From the NCBI GenBank assembly GCA_039621445.1, contig CP154955.1:37613123-37677122 (forward strand): 64,000 bases of DNA, in the 5' to 3' direction. The translations under genes and the position numbers were made by a program. The stretch comes from Euglena gracilis. Lineage: Eukaryota; Euglenida; Euglenophyceae; Euglenales. The notes under the pieces are model-generated. The model did not search any database. It was not told the origin of the DNA and was given only the letters and a program-made list of their open reading frames with translations. Below are positions 42,501 through 54,900 of the stretch, one piece after another. How positions within the stretch are numbered: the first letter of the stretch is position 1; each line of letters starts with the position of its first letter.

Positions 42501-43210
42501 GTAAGGTGTATGTGTGTTCTGTATGTATATTGATATGGATATGGGCATGGATATGGATATGGATATGGATGTGGATGTGGATGTGGATGTGGATATAGAT
42601 ATGTATATAGATGGGTATATGCATATCAGATGATCATACAAGGTATGCATATGTATATGCATATGTATATGCATATGGATATGTGCATGTGTATGTATGC
42701 GTATATGTATATGTGTGCATATGCATCTGTGCATTTACATGTATGAGTGATTGTACATGTATATGCTCATGCATATGCACATAAATATGTATATGCATAT
42801 GCATATGTATGTGTATATGCATATGCATATGTATATGTATGGGTTAAGGTATAGGTATAGGTATAGGTATAGGTATAGATATGGGTTTATGTATAGGTGT
42901 AGGTTTTGGTATAGGCATAGGTATAGATAGGCATAGGCATAGACATAGGCATAGGTATAAGTATAAGCATAGGTATAGGTATAGGTATAGGTGTAGGTAT
43001 TGGTATAGGCATAGGTCTTTTATATATGATTATGTATATGTATATGTACATGTGTATGCATATGCATATGCATGTGTATATTGTATGCATGTGTTTACAT
43101 ACACAGACACCTGCATGTATACATGTGTATGTGTGTGTGCTGACATATGTAGACGTATCTTTGTGTGTATATACATGTGCATGTATATGCACATATGCAG
43201 AATCATGGTC
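42500..43210. repeat. Composite minisatellite: GGATAT/GGATGT, GCATAT and GGTATA arrays
   Basis: Hexamer arrays in succession: (GATATG/GATGTG)n at 42530-42610, (ATATGC)n at about 42640-42840, (GGTATA)n at 42848-43010, then a mixed TATATG tract. Shorter versions are at 32165-32245 and 58790-58980. Confidence 0.85.
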
Positions 43211-43789
43211 ATGAATAAATGGCAGACAGGAAAGCCGCAAGCGCACAGGCATGCAGAACATTTAAGCGATTGATTTGGGTAAAATGACCGCAGAGAAACG
43301 CATTAGGAGAGCTTCTGTAGAAGAACTTCAGCTGGCTACAAAAATCACGACGAGCATTCCGCCGTGATTTTAACATTTTGTTCCCTTTTCTGTGTTCCTC
43401 AGCAGTCCAGTGGCAGTGACTGAACAACTAAAAAAAGCGGAAGTGACTGAAAAGCAGCCGCCGTGGTCATGAGAGCTTAACAATCCCAATTTGAGGAAAG
43501 GCATTCAATGTTCCATTTAACACATGACGGATCCATCATATAGAAGTTTCTTCGGTGATTTTTCTGTTTATTAGCATCGTCATCAATCAATCCACCATCA
43601 GCACCACAAACATCATCATTACCATCATCATTATCATAGACCGCCTTAATGGTGGCCAATGAAACCGTCTGTCGAAGAAAGTCACTTTTTTTTGATTCAA
43701 TATTTTCACTCCAATGTCAGTTTTTATGGACTTATTATCACTTATATTATTTCAGTTATTATTTTAATTTTGACAATAATAATATTATT
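43211..43789. other. Spacer before the 4.1-kb tandem unit
   Basis: AT-rich, with CATCATTACCATCATCATTA-type repeats near 43610. No gene seen. Confidence 0.4.
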
Positions 43790-46700
43790 TATTTCATTAT
43801 ATTTTTAGTATTCTCTCCAAAGTTAGTCGGTCACGTCAAGTGTGGAAACAAGGCCAGGAAAACTGTTTTTCTGGATTGTGGATTTCACAGCAGGGGATGC
43901 TGTGTTCAATTAAAATTTATTATCATTGGACAGGCTTTGTCGCATTATTGAGGTTTTGGAACCAAAAAGGTGAAACAAAGAGCAACGCCAGAACAGTAAA
44001 ATTCGGGCATACGAGAGGCGACAGGTGCAGATTCCACCGTCTCAGCATTTGCTGGATGCACAGCCAAAGAAAGCAGCAGTGAAGAAGGGGAAGAAAAAAT
44101 ATCGAACTCAAGTGCACAGGGCTAATCAGTGATGCTTTACTGGTTGCCATTTGGGCTGTCTTTTTGTCATAGGTGATGAGGAAAAACATACCAGCGATAG
44201 GAGGAGGGGCCGTCCGTCTGCGTTTGTCTGCTGAAGGAAGGGTTGGAGGTTCGTTCTCAAAAAATAAAACAGCAAGACGTTCCTTTTGTTCATCAGTCAA
44301 TCAAAAACCTGACAATTTTTTCCTGACTCTCCTGACACCAACGGCATATGGCAGAAATGCTCTGTTTTTTGTAAAAAGAATTGCATACATCACGCTGGTT
44401 TTACTCTTTTGCAAAAAAGAACATGCACACCAAGTATTTTGATAACCATTTTGCCACCACACTGCTGGTGGTCTGCCAGCAGGGTGGGGAGTTGCCCGAG
44501 GCCCCTTGGCCACAGACCTCAATGGGGACGCCAAAGGCTAAGATCTGCGTTCTGGGGCTGTGGTGGGAGATCTGCCCTGTGGCGAGGCGGTTCAGTCCCC
44601 ATGGGGGTTTCAGGTGACGATGGGGCCGCTGTCCCTCTACAGGACCATTTTCTCCCCGACTGTAAACACGCTCTCCATTTTCCTCCAAGCTTGGCGGCCT
44701 GGCTAGCGCTTTGCATTCCTTTTTTTAAAGAAAGAGAAAAACGAAGAGGAACAAAATGTATAAGAAGAGAGGAAGAATAGCTCGCTCTTGACAAAAAAAA
44801 GACACAAAGAGTGGTCACCATCAATTGAATAATGAAGAGGAAAAAGGTTGTTTTAGTGTAATGCAAACCGAATGTGCCGGGGCCTGTGCTTGTGCCCTGG
44901 TTGATGCACATGAGGATTACTTGCTTGGGAGCAAACTTCAATCACAATTATAGAACATAGAACCTGTGGTGGACACTGGCAAGAGTCTCTCCGGCTGACC
45001 GCATGGTCCCCCACCATTTCTCCTTTGTCCGCCAGTCCGCCAGTCCGACCTCACTGACCGTTTTAGGGGGATACTGAATTACAAGGGAGGTGTCCTGTGC
45101 AAGAACACCTTAATTTTATTCATATTCAAAGCATTTGCCGATGGGAAAGAAGGTGAAGCCCCACTTCGGGTTGAAATGCATTTGGCACATATTTTATGTT
45201 TTATATTTTGCTGTACACACATTATATATCGTATACGTTGAATGCAAATTTATTCCAAACCTACGCCAACTCCATCTGAATCATGGGTTTAGCCTTGGAC
45301 CCCCGTAGGGGGAGGCAGTCTTAAAGAAACCCGAATGACCCGAATCCTATGGAAACACGAACAATCACAAGAATAATGAATTTTTTCTTTAAAAAATGGA
45401 ACCCCATCAATTGATAAGGGAAGTCGGAATAACAGAACAATTTAAAAACTGTGGTGCTGGTAACACCCACAAAACGTCAGAAGAAAACAATTAAACAATT
45501 GAACAATGGGCGGCAAGATGGAGGAGGTGCCCCCGTAGGGGTTGGTGGTGGTGGAGGCATAGGGGGGAAGGAAGTTGTGCCTCAAGGGCGTGTAGGGTAT
45601 GGTGGGGATGGTGAAGGGGGCTGGCCATTGAGGTTGGTGTGGATGGCATTGGTGGGGTTGTCGTCTGGTTCGTTGGGGGTGACGACGTGGCGGCATCTGT
45701 GAGAACATTGGCGATCCAGAGCTTCCTCCCCAAACACCTTTGCAAGCGGTTCCTGCGAATTGCACTCATTCAGCTCGTCTTTCTTCGTCACTGCAGAGAT
45801 GCCCTCGTCAACCTCTTCCTGCTCATTGCATCACCAACCACGCCATAAAGTTCACAGAAAGAATGAAAGAACAAGACCGGTGGGGGAGCCTGGCGCACAA
45901 CGAAAGCAACGTGAAATCCAGTCCCCTCTATTTTTGGCCGGGCAAAGCAAAGGAGTTGGAGGTGGGACCTGATGAACAGGAGGTTGAAAAGTGCTGAACC
46001 ACTGCAAAAGAGACAGAAAACTGCAATAATTCAGTGGAAAAAAAATGGGATCCGATTGACACACAGTGGGAATCCCCAAACCATTTTTTTTTTGTTGCGT
46101 ACAAAGAAAGATGTGGTTCCGTGTTGCAAGAAACAAAATCTGGCTGTGGACATGAGGGAGTTGCTCGAGATGCTCGGGATGGAGTGACAAGTGTCGCATA
46201 CCCCCCCTCCACTTGCACCTGGAAGGTTGTCTTTCAGGTTGATGCCAGATTTTGGAGCCGATTTCAAGGCAGGTCGTTCTTTTTGTTTCTTGTTGACCAT
46301 TTCAGCCTAGGGGTTGTGTTGTAGAGGTCCTGCACGTGAGATTTAAATTGTGAACGGTGGGCAGGTTGACAATTTCCTGGTCGAAGTTCCACCATGTAGG
46401 AGTGTTGTCTGTTGTCACCCATTCCAACACCACCGCAGGTCCTATCCATTTTGGTTCCAGTTTGTCGGTACCACTCGACGTTTTGAAAGGATGTGAACGT
46501 CAGCAAAATGGAATCCAGCAGCAGGATGCAGAGCAAGGCTTGAGCCATTTTCTTTCTGCTCAATGTCTTCAGTATGTCTTGCACGAGGATCCTCTCAATT
46601 CTTGGGCCATCTTGTGCAGAAAATTAATATTCTCGTTTTCTACACTCTGCTAATGTTATCAAAAAAACCTCCGATATCTTCCTTTTATATCATTTTTGCA

Positions 46701-47907
46701 AAATAGCGTTGGTTGTCTTCTCGAAGGCATTCGGCCTTTGGCGCATGCCCCACACCATGTCATCTATAAGGTTCCCCATGTACTTGCTCTTCTCCTTGAC
46801 CACCGTGCATTATTCTGTCCGTTGAACTTCGTTATAAAGTTCTCAGCAGAACAATCGTTTTCTGGGAATTAATTAATTCAGCCTTGCTCATGCTGCCACA
46901 GACCAGGCAGCCGCAAATGCCCTCATGTTCCAATTGAATGGAAGCTGCGACGCAACAAGTTGGGTTGGCCCATCATTTGATTATTGTATTCACATCACCA
47001 AGCAGCCACTGACTGCAAAAGGAAACGCCCAAGGAAGGCGCTTTGTTTAGTTCCTGTGATGGTGGTGAGTCTTTGGTGAGAGACACCTGCTTTGTGTTCC
47101 TATGAACCACATTAGCCTGTCTCTCGCCAGTAATCATGACGAGGGTGATCGGGTTCCTCCACCAGTTGCATTTTTAAAAGTGGGTGGTTGGGGGGCCAAC
47201 CTCTCCCGGCCTGGCTTCAGTGTCAGAACGCCAAATCCCTGGCCATGCCGAGGGGGAGGCTTTGCTGTGTCACATCAGCAAGGTTGACCAAGAACTTTTG
47301 CAGAATTTCATCAAAAATTCGCAGAAACAAGCTGGCTAGATGAAGTAATGAAATCTTGGCGTAATTTGTGGATATCTGTCGGGGCCTAGATACCACTTGT
47401 GATTTAAATCATTGCAGATTGCAGTGTGTTGTATTTGACATAGTGCATGGACACAGTGTGGCCGTTTATAATCAGCCCGTATTCTTTTGCAGGGTTTCCT
47501 TGGTGATGAGAGGGAATAGTTTCTTTTATAAAGTATTGTATGTCATATTTAAAATACTGATTACATAATTTATAAAATTATAGTTTTCTTTATAAAATAT
47601 TGCATATTATATTTGTAAATTGTTGCTTGCAATAAAATAACAACACATTATTTCGAGTGTGGCTGTTGACGCCATCTCTTTTATCAACTTTTCGATTGAA
47701 ACCTGCGTCATATTGTCATATCGTCTTAGGTCATATCCTGTTGGCCATTAATAGCCTGTTTCCCAATCAATCCCCTGCTTCGGTTCAGTGTTGCGTGTGA
47801 GGCTGATCGAATCTTTGACACGATCCTCGTCCTTCCCAGCTTGTTTGACTTTTTGCGCCCGCGGTCTGCCCAGCTGTACGGCGCCGCGGACAGTTGCTGA
47901 CACACCG
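43790..47907. repeat. 4.1-kb tandem unit, copy 1
   Basis: Begins ATTTCATTATATTTTTAGT. It matches copy 2 at an offset of 4113-4143 over its whole length and includes repeat D at 44936-46020. Confidence 0.9.
46264..46584 (-). CDS. Hypothetical secreted or membrane ORF, 106 aa
   Basis: Near the N-terminus is MAQALLCILLLDSILLTFTS, a signal-peptide-like segment, followed by NVEWYRQTGTKMDRTCGGVG and a soluble tail. Copy 2 (50380-50700) keeps the length with four residue changes. No family recognised and it may be fortuitous. Confidence 0.25.
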   Translation of the reverse strand: MQDILKTLSRKKMAQALLCILLLDSILLTFTSFQNVEWYRQTGTKMDRTCGGVGMGDNRQHSYMVELRPGNCQPAHRSQFKSHVQDLYNTTPRLKWSTRNKKNDLP

Positions 47908-50900
47908 GATTTCATTATATTTTTAGTATTCTCTCCAAAGTTAGTGGGGCACGTCAAGTGTGAAAACAAGGCCAGGAAAACTGTTTTTCTGGATTGTGGA
48001 TTTCACAGCAGGGGATGCTGTGTTCAATTAAGTTTTATTATCATTGGACAGTCTTTGTCGCATTATTGAGGTTTTGGAACCAAAAAGGTGAAACAAAGAG
48101 CAACGCCAGAACAGTAAAATTCGGGCATACGAGAGGCGACAGGTGCAGATTCCACCGTCTCAGCATTTGCTGGATGCACAGCCAAAGAAAGCAGCAGTGA
48201 AGAAGGGGAAGAAAAAAGATCGAACTCAAGTGCACAGGGCTAATCAGTGTTGCTTTACTGGTTGCCATTTGGGCTGTCTTTTTGTCATAGGTGATGAGGA
48301 AAAGCATACCAGCGATAGGAGGAGGGGCCGTCCGTCTGCGTATGCCTGCAGGAAGGGTTGGTGGAGGTTCGTTTTCAAAAAATAACAGTAAGACGTTCCT
48401 TTTCTTCATCAGTCAATCAAAAACCTGACAATTTTTTCCTGACTCTCCTGACACCAACGGCATATGGCAGAAATTCTCTGTTTTTTTTTTAAAAGAATTG
48501 CATACATCACGCTGGTTAAACTCTTTTGCAAAAAAGAACATGCACACCAAGTATTTTGATAACCATTTTGCCACCACACTGCTGGTGGTCTGCCAGCAGG
48601 GTGGGGAGTTGCCCGAGGCCCCTTGGCCACAGACCTCAATGGGGACGCCAAAGGCTAAGATCTGCGTTCTGGGGCTGTGGTGGGAGATCTGCCCTGTGGC
48701 GAGGCGGTTCAGTCCCCATGGGGGTTTCAGGTGACGATGGGGCCGCTGTCCCTCTACAGGACCATTTTCTCCCCGACTGTAAACACGCTCTCCATTTTCC
48801 TCCAAGCTTGGCGGCCTGGCTAGCGCTTTGCATTCCTTTTTTTAAAGAAAGAGAAAAACGAAGAGGAACAAAATGCATAAGAAGAGAGGAAGAATAGCTC
48901 GCTCTTGACAAAAAAAAGACACAAAGAGTGGTCACCATCAATTGAATAATGAAGAGGAAAAAGGTTGTTTTAGTGTAATGCAAACCGAATGTGCCGGGGC
49001 CGGTGCTTGTGCCCTGGTTGATGCACATGAGGATTATTTGGTTGGGAGCAAACTTCAATCACAATTATAGAACATAGAACCTGTGGTGGACACTGGTAAG
49101 AGTCTCTCCGACTGACCGCATGGTCCCCCACCATTTCTCCTTTGTCCGCCAGTCCGCCAGTCTGACCTCGCTGACCGTTTTAGGGGGATACTGAATTAGA
49201 AGGGAGGTGTCCTGTGCAAAAACACCTTAATTTTATTCATATTCAAAGCATTTGCCGATGGGAAAGAAGATGAAGCCCCGCTTCGGGTTGAAATGTATTT
49301 GGCGCATATTTTATGTTTTATATTTTGCTGTACACACATTATATATCATATACGTTGAATGCAAATTTATTCCAAACCTACGCCAACTCCATCTGAATCA
49401 TGGGTTTAGCCTTGGACCCCCGTAGGGGGAGGCAGTCTTAAAGAACCCGAGTGACCCGAATCCTATGGAAACACGAACAATCACAAGAATAATGAACTTT
49501 TTTCTTTAAAAAATGGAACCCCATCAATTGATAAGGGAAGTCGGAATAACAGAACAATTTAAAAACTGTGGTGCTGGTAACACCCACAAAACGTCAGAAG
49601 AAAACAATTAAACAATTGAACAATGGGCGGCAAGATGGAGGAGGCGCCCCCGTAGGGGTTGGTGGTGGTGGAGGCATAGGGGGGAAGGAAGTTGTGCCTC
49701 AAGGGCGTGTAGGGTATGGTGGGGATGGTGAAGGGGGCTGGCCATTGAGGTTGGGGTGGATGGCATTGGTGGGGTTGTCGTCTGGTTCGTTGGGGGTGAC
49801 GACGTGGCGGCATCTGTGAGAACATTGGCGATCCAGAGCTTCCTCCCCAAACACTTTTGCAAGCGGTTCCTGCGAATTGCACTCATTCAGCTCGTCTTTC
49901 TTCGTCACTGCAGAGATGCCCTCGTCAACCTCTTCCTGCTCATTGCATCACCAACCACGCCATAAAGTTCGCGGAAAGAATGAAAGAACAAGACCGGTGG
50001 GGGAGCCTGGCGCACAACGAAAGCAACGTGAAATCCAGTCCCCTCTATTTTTGGCCGGGCAAAGCAAAGGAGTTGGAGGTGGGACCTGATGAACAGGAGG
50101 TTGAAAAAGTGCTGAACCACTGCAAAAGAGACAGAAAACTGCAATAATTCAGTGGAAAAAAAATGGGATCCGATTGACACACAGTGGGAATCCCCGAACC
50201 ATTTTTTTTTGTTGCGTACAAAGAAAGATGTGGTTCCGTGTTGCAAGAAACAAAATCTGGCTGTGGGCATGAGAGAGTTGCTCGAGATGCTCGGGATGGA
50301 GTGACAAGTGTCGCATACCCCCCTCCACTTGCACCTGGAAGGTTGTCTTTCAGGTTGATGCCAGATTTTGGAGCCGATTTCAAGGCAGGTCGTTCTTTTT
50401 GTTTCTTGTTGACCATTTCAGCCTAGGGGTTGTGTTGTAGCGGTCCTGCACGTGAGGTTCAAATTGTGAACGGTGGGCAGGTTGACAATTTCCTGGTCGA
50501 AGTTCCACCATGTAGGAGTGTTGTCTGTTGTCACCCATTCCAACACCACCGCAGGTCCCATCCATTTTGGTTCCAGTTTGTCGGTACCACTCGACGTTTT
50601 GAAAGGATGTGAACGTCAGCAAAATGGAATCCAGCAGCAGGATGCAGAGCAAGGCTTGAGCCATTTTCTTTCTGCTCAATGTCTTCAGTATGTCTTGCAC
50701 GAGGATCCTCTCAATTCTTGGGCCATCTTGTGCAGAAACTTAATACTCTCGTTTTCTACACTCTGCTAATGTTATCAAAAAAACCTCCGATATCTTACTT
50801 TTATATCATTTTTGCAAAATAGCGTTGGTTGTCTTCTCGAAGGCATTCGGCCTTTGGCGCATGCCCCACACCATGTCATCTATAAGGTTCCCCATGTACT

Positions 50901-52050
50901 TGCTCTTCTTCTTGACCACCGTGCATTATTCTGTCCGTTGAACTTCGTTATAAAGTTCTCAGCAGAACAATCGTTTTCTGGGAATTAATTAATTCAGCCT
51001 TGCTCATGCTGCCACAGACCAGGCAGCCACAAATGCCCTCATGTTCTAATTGAATGGAAGCTGCGACGCAACAAGTTGGGTTGGCCCATCATTTGATTAT
51101 TGTATTCACATCACCAAGCAGCCACTGACTGCAAAAGGAAACGCCCAAGGAAGGCTTTGTTTAGTTCCTGTGATGGTGGTGAGTCTTTGGTGAGAGACAC
51201 CTGCTTTGTGTCCTTATGAACCACATTAGCCTGCCTCTCGCCAGTAATCATGACGAGGGTCATCGGGTTCCTCCACCAGTTCCATTTTTAAAAGTGGGTG
51301 GTTGGGGGCCAACCTCTCCCGGCCTGGCTTCAGTGTCAGAACGCCAAATCCCTGGCCATGCCGTGGGGGAGGCTTTGCTGTGTCACATCAGCAAGGTTGA
51401 CCAAGAACTTTTGCAGAATTTCATCAAAAATTCGCAGAAACAAGCTGGCTAGATGAAGTAATGAAATCTTGGCGTAATTTGTGGATATCTGTCGGGGCCT
51501 AGATACCACTTGTGATTTAAATCATTGCAGATTGCAGTGTGTTGTATTTGACATAGTGCATGGACACAGTGTGGCCGTTTATAATCAGCCCGTATTCTTT
51601 TGCAGGGTTTCCTTGGTGATGAGAGGGAATAGTTTCTTTTATAAAGTATTGTATGTCATATTTAAAATATTGATTACATAATTTATAAAATTATAGTTTT
51701 CTTTATAAAATATTGCATATTATATTTGTAAATTGTTGCTTGCAATAAAATAACAATTGTTAGCACTTCATGCACATTAGGATATTTCCATTATTTCGAG
51801 TGTGGCTGTTGACGCCATCTCTTTTATCAACTTTTCGATTGAAACCTGCGTCATATTGTCATATCGTCTTAGGTCATATCCTGTTGGCCATTAATAGCCT
51901 GTTTCCCAATCAATCCCCTGCTTCGGTTCAGTGTTGCGTGTGAGGCTGATCGAATCTTTGACACGATCCTCGTCCTTCCCAGCTTGTTTGACTTTTTGCG
52001 CCCGCGGTCTGCCCAGCTGTACGGCGCCGCGGACAGTTGCTGACACACCG
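47908..52050. repeat. 4.1-kb tandem unit, copy 2
   Basis: As copy 1, but with a ~33-base insertion at about 51757-51789 and one-base indels that change frames relative to copy 1 (for example near 50105). Confidence 0.9.
50380..50700 (-). CDS. Hypothetical secreted or membrane ORF, 106 aa (copy 2)
   Basis: Counterpart of 46264-46584; same signal-peptide-like segment. Confidence 0.25.
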   Translation of the reverse strand: MQDILKTLSRKKMAQALLCILLLDSILLTFTSFQNVEWYRQTGTKMDGTCGGVGMGDNRQHSYMVELRPGNCQPAHRSQFEPHVQDRYNTTPRLKWSTRNKKNDLP

Positions 52051-52690
52051 GATTTCATTATATTTTTAGTATTCTCTCCAAAGTTAGTCGGGCACGTCAA
52101 GTGTGAAAACAAGGCCAGGAAAACTGTTTTTCTGGATTGTGGATTTCACAGCAGGGGATGCTGTGTTCAATTAAAATTTATTATCATTGGACAGTCTTTG
52201 TCGCATTATTGAGGTTTTGGAACCAAAAAGGTGAAACAAAGAGCAACGCCAGAACAGTAAAATTCGGGCATACGAGAGGCGACAGGTGCAGATTCCACCG
52301 TCTCAGCATTTGCTGGATGCACAGCCAAAGAAAGCAGCAGTGAAGAAGGGGAAGAAAAAATATCGAACTCAAGTGCACAGGGCTAATCGGGGTTGCTTTA
52401 CTGGTTGCCATTTGGGCTGTCTTTTTGTCATAGGTGATGAGGAAAAGCATACCAGCGATAGGAGGAGGGGCCGTCCGTCTGCGTATGCCTGCAGGAAGGG
52501 TTGGAGGTTCGTTTTCAAAAAATAACAGCAAGACGTTCCTTTTGTTCATCAGTCAATCAAAAACCTGACACAGTCAAATTGGCACAGTCAATTGATAAGG
52601 GAAGTCGGAATAACAGAACAATTTAAAAACTGTGCTGCTGGTAACACCCACAAAACGTCAGAAGAAAACAATTAAACAATGGAACAATGA
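52051..52690. repeat. 4.1-kb unit, truncated copy 3 with internal deletion
   Basis: Matches the unit start to about 52568, then jumps to the part corresponding to 45405-45510 (AATTGATAAGGGAAGTCGGA), so about 1.1 kb is missing. Confidence 0.85.
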
Positions 52691-53009
52691 GCAATCTCTT
52701 CCTGCTCCAGATCTCCAGCAGCTCCCTGCTGCTGGTGCTCCGGGGACTCAGCCACTCTTACAGCTCGAATCTTTCTCCTAGAAGACTCTGCAGCACACTA
52801 CTTAAGTGTAGAGATTCTGAGACATTTCTGAAAACTCCTTGCGGAATTGATTCAGGTGACCCTGTGTGCACTCCACCCATTCACCCATTAATGTTTTCTT
52901 CCCTGATTTCTTGAAAAACCACCCCCCGAGGCCAGGTAATGGTGAAGGAAAAGGTGTCCCGTGGCTCGAAGAGCCGCAACTTGGCCCTGAAACCTCCAAA
53001 TTCAGAAGG
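52691..53009. other. Single-copy spacer
   Basis: Contains a plus frame rich in Leu/Ser (SNLFLLQISSSSLLLVLRG) and an opposing minus frame, neither recognisable. No firm feature. Confidence 0.3.
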
Positions 53010-53467
53010 CAGCCCGAAACTACTGCCCCCCCCTCCGGGGGGCCCAGTAGTTAATCCGGGGGGTCAAAATAGTTTTTTTTGTGTTAATGATGGAATAGGG
53101 TTACCTCCCCCCCCTTGTCGTTGACACGGCATGTCGTTGACACCCTCCCCCCGTGTCAACGACACTTTTCTGGAACGCTACTTATTGAATCACTGTGACA
53201 TTGACATGGTGTGCCGTTGACACACCCCCCGTGTCAACGGCACTCTCCTGGAACATTGGTGTGTCAACGACAAGGGGGGGAGGTAGGTGCGCGACTTCGG
53301 CTGAGGGTTAGGCCTAACTTGTACACCAAACACCCGCCTATAAGTTAGGCCTAACCCTAACCCTAAGTTGCGCACCTAACCCTCTTCCATCATTAACGCA
53401 AAAAAATTACCTTGACCCCCCGGATTAACTACTGGGCCCCCCCGGGGGGCCCAGTAGTTTCGGGCTG
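53010..53467. mobile_element. Foldback element with 200-base arms
   Basis: Arms start CAGCCCGAAACTACTG and end as the complement CAGTAGTTTCGGGCTG, continuing inward through AGTTAATCCGGGGGGTCAA and AATGATGGAA. ATTCAGA occurs just outside both ends (53000-53006 and 53470-53476), a likely 7-8-bp target duplication. The centre has TAGGCCTAACCCTAACCC motifs in both orientations. Confidence 0.75.
53104..53283. mobile_element. TA-flanked MITE nested in the left arm of the foldback
   Basis: Ends CCTCCCCCCCCTTGTCGTTG and the complement of CCTCCCCCCCTTGTCGTTG, bordered by TA (53102-03, 53284-85). The opposite arm of the foldback keeps the unoccupied sequence (complement of AGGGTTAGGTGCGC). The interior repeats the GTCGTTGACAC / GTGTCAACGAC unit. 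Confidence 0.82.
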
Positions 53468-54009
53468 CCATTCAGACTTCCTCTGCTACCATCTTGGGTC
53501 TCCCCATCTCCCAACACCACCAAAGCACCCTCCCGAACGCCTTCGGCGTCCGCAATCATAGTGAGGGAGGGATAGTTGGTGTTTTTTTCCGAAAAATCCT
53601 TTTTTTCCGGGGTGGGCTCAGGACCCGGGCGTAGGATCCTTTTTTTGAAAAGGAGTTTGTTTCAGGCGCGCTCAAAAACATCAAAAGGTGAAACACAAAC
53701 AAAAATAAATCAGATTTCAATGGAACACCTTTTTGCAATTGATTGTTTGATATTTCTTTGATTGCGAAGCAAACAGCCGCCACAGAAACCAATCTTGGAT
53801 TGTCAGTGCTTTGTGGATGGTTCCAGTCAGTACCTTCGCAGAATGTGGTTATGGTGGGTGAATCTTACAGGTGGGCGGCGGTGGCTGGCGTTGCTAAGGT
53901 ATAATGCTGGGGGGCTGGCGGACAAAGGTCACGCCACAACGATGGGCTGCCCCCTTTCGGCCACCACTCACAGCGGCGCATTTTTGGGTGGGCATGGTCG
54001 AGGCGTGGA
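53468..54009. other. Spacer with a hairpin
   Basis: Includes ACGCC-TTC-GGCGT at 53537. Otherwise no supported feature; minus frames here may be the distal part of the retroelement that follows. Confidence 0.35.
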
Positions 54010-54900
54010 TTGGTTAGTTTGGTGAGGTACCAGCTGCGAAGGTAGGCGGTGTAGCCTTTGTGAGGCCTGGCGTACCAGAGGAAGAAGCCCGTGATATGTT
54101 CAAGCAGTTTGGGGTGGAGGGGGGGAGTGGGCCACGACGGTGGCTAGTGCGAAGGCCCGTTCGGTGGTGGAAGGGGTGTTGGCAACGGAGCGTTGTTGGA
54201 GGTCGTACTGTTTTCCCAACCAGGTGACGGTTTGGCATAAGGTGAGGGAGGATGTAATGGATGTAATGAGGTGGAGGGAGGTGAGGTGTGTAGTAATGGT
54301 GTTGGTGATGAGTTGGCAGGTGGGGGCGGAAGGGGCAAGTATGAGCATGCCGTCATAATAGACGAAGGTCCAGAAGTGGTAGAGGTGTCAGATGTGTGGG
54401 GGCAGGAGGGTGAAGGATTCCTGGATGACGTGGTGGAGGAAGAGTTGGGCGAGGATGGGCTCATATTCCAAACGAAAGGCAGGCTGTTGAAAGAACAGCC
54501 GTGTGTCCGAAAGGCCCGGTGGGCAGGCGGGGGAGCAATAGGCTCCAGAGGAAGTTGATTAGGTCGATAGTGGTGGCCCACAGGCAACCAGGTGGGAGAT
54601 TACTGATGATGGCTGCGATGTCTGAGAAGTTCGGTAGGTGGAAGGGAGGGCGGGAGGAGAAGGAGTTGGCCCAGCAGAGGTCAGCAATGAAGCTAGCTTT
54701 ACTTTGGGACTGGGGTGGGCGAAGATGTTAGGTTGGAGCGGGAGAGGACGGGGTTGGTAGAAGACGGAAGTGGGAAGAGGAATTGTTGTTGGGCTAAGGT
54801 GTGGAGCAGCAGTGCCGTCATACGGGAGGGTTTTTTTTTGGAGTTGGTCTGATGGGTATTCGGTGTACAGGCGGTTAATGGTTTGTGGCTGGATGACGGA
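54010..54900 (-). pseudogene. Reverse-transcriptase remnant of a retroelement
   Basis: Minus-strand frames, broken by frameshifts and stops, give in order: KASFIADLCWANSFSSRPPF, WATTIDLINFLWSLLLP (motif A with Asp), PAFRLEYEPILAQLFLHHVI (motif B, like LPFGLxxSPxxxQ), FVYYDGMLILAP (motif C, YxDD with the second Asp changed to Gly), VTWLGKQYDL (the WLG step after the palm) and HGLLLWYARPHKGYTAYLRS (thumb-like). The element class (LTR, DIRS-like or other) is not resolved. Inactive. Confidence 0.7.

Noticed and set aside
49905-50270. Minus-strand 121-residue frame in repeat D as a gene
   Set aside because: Copy 1 has a one-base indel near 45990 that changes the frame, and both strands are open; no conservation of either reading.
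53338-53366. Telomere-like TAACCC units
   Set aside because: Only two or three units inside the centre of a foldback, mirrored in the opposite arm; not a telomere.
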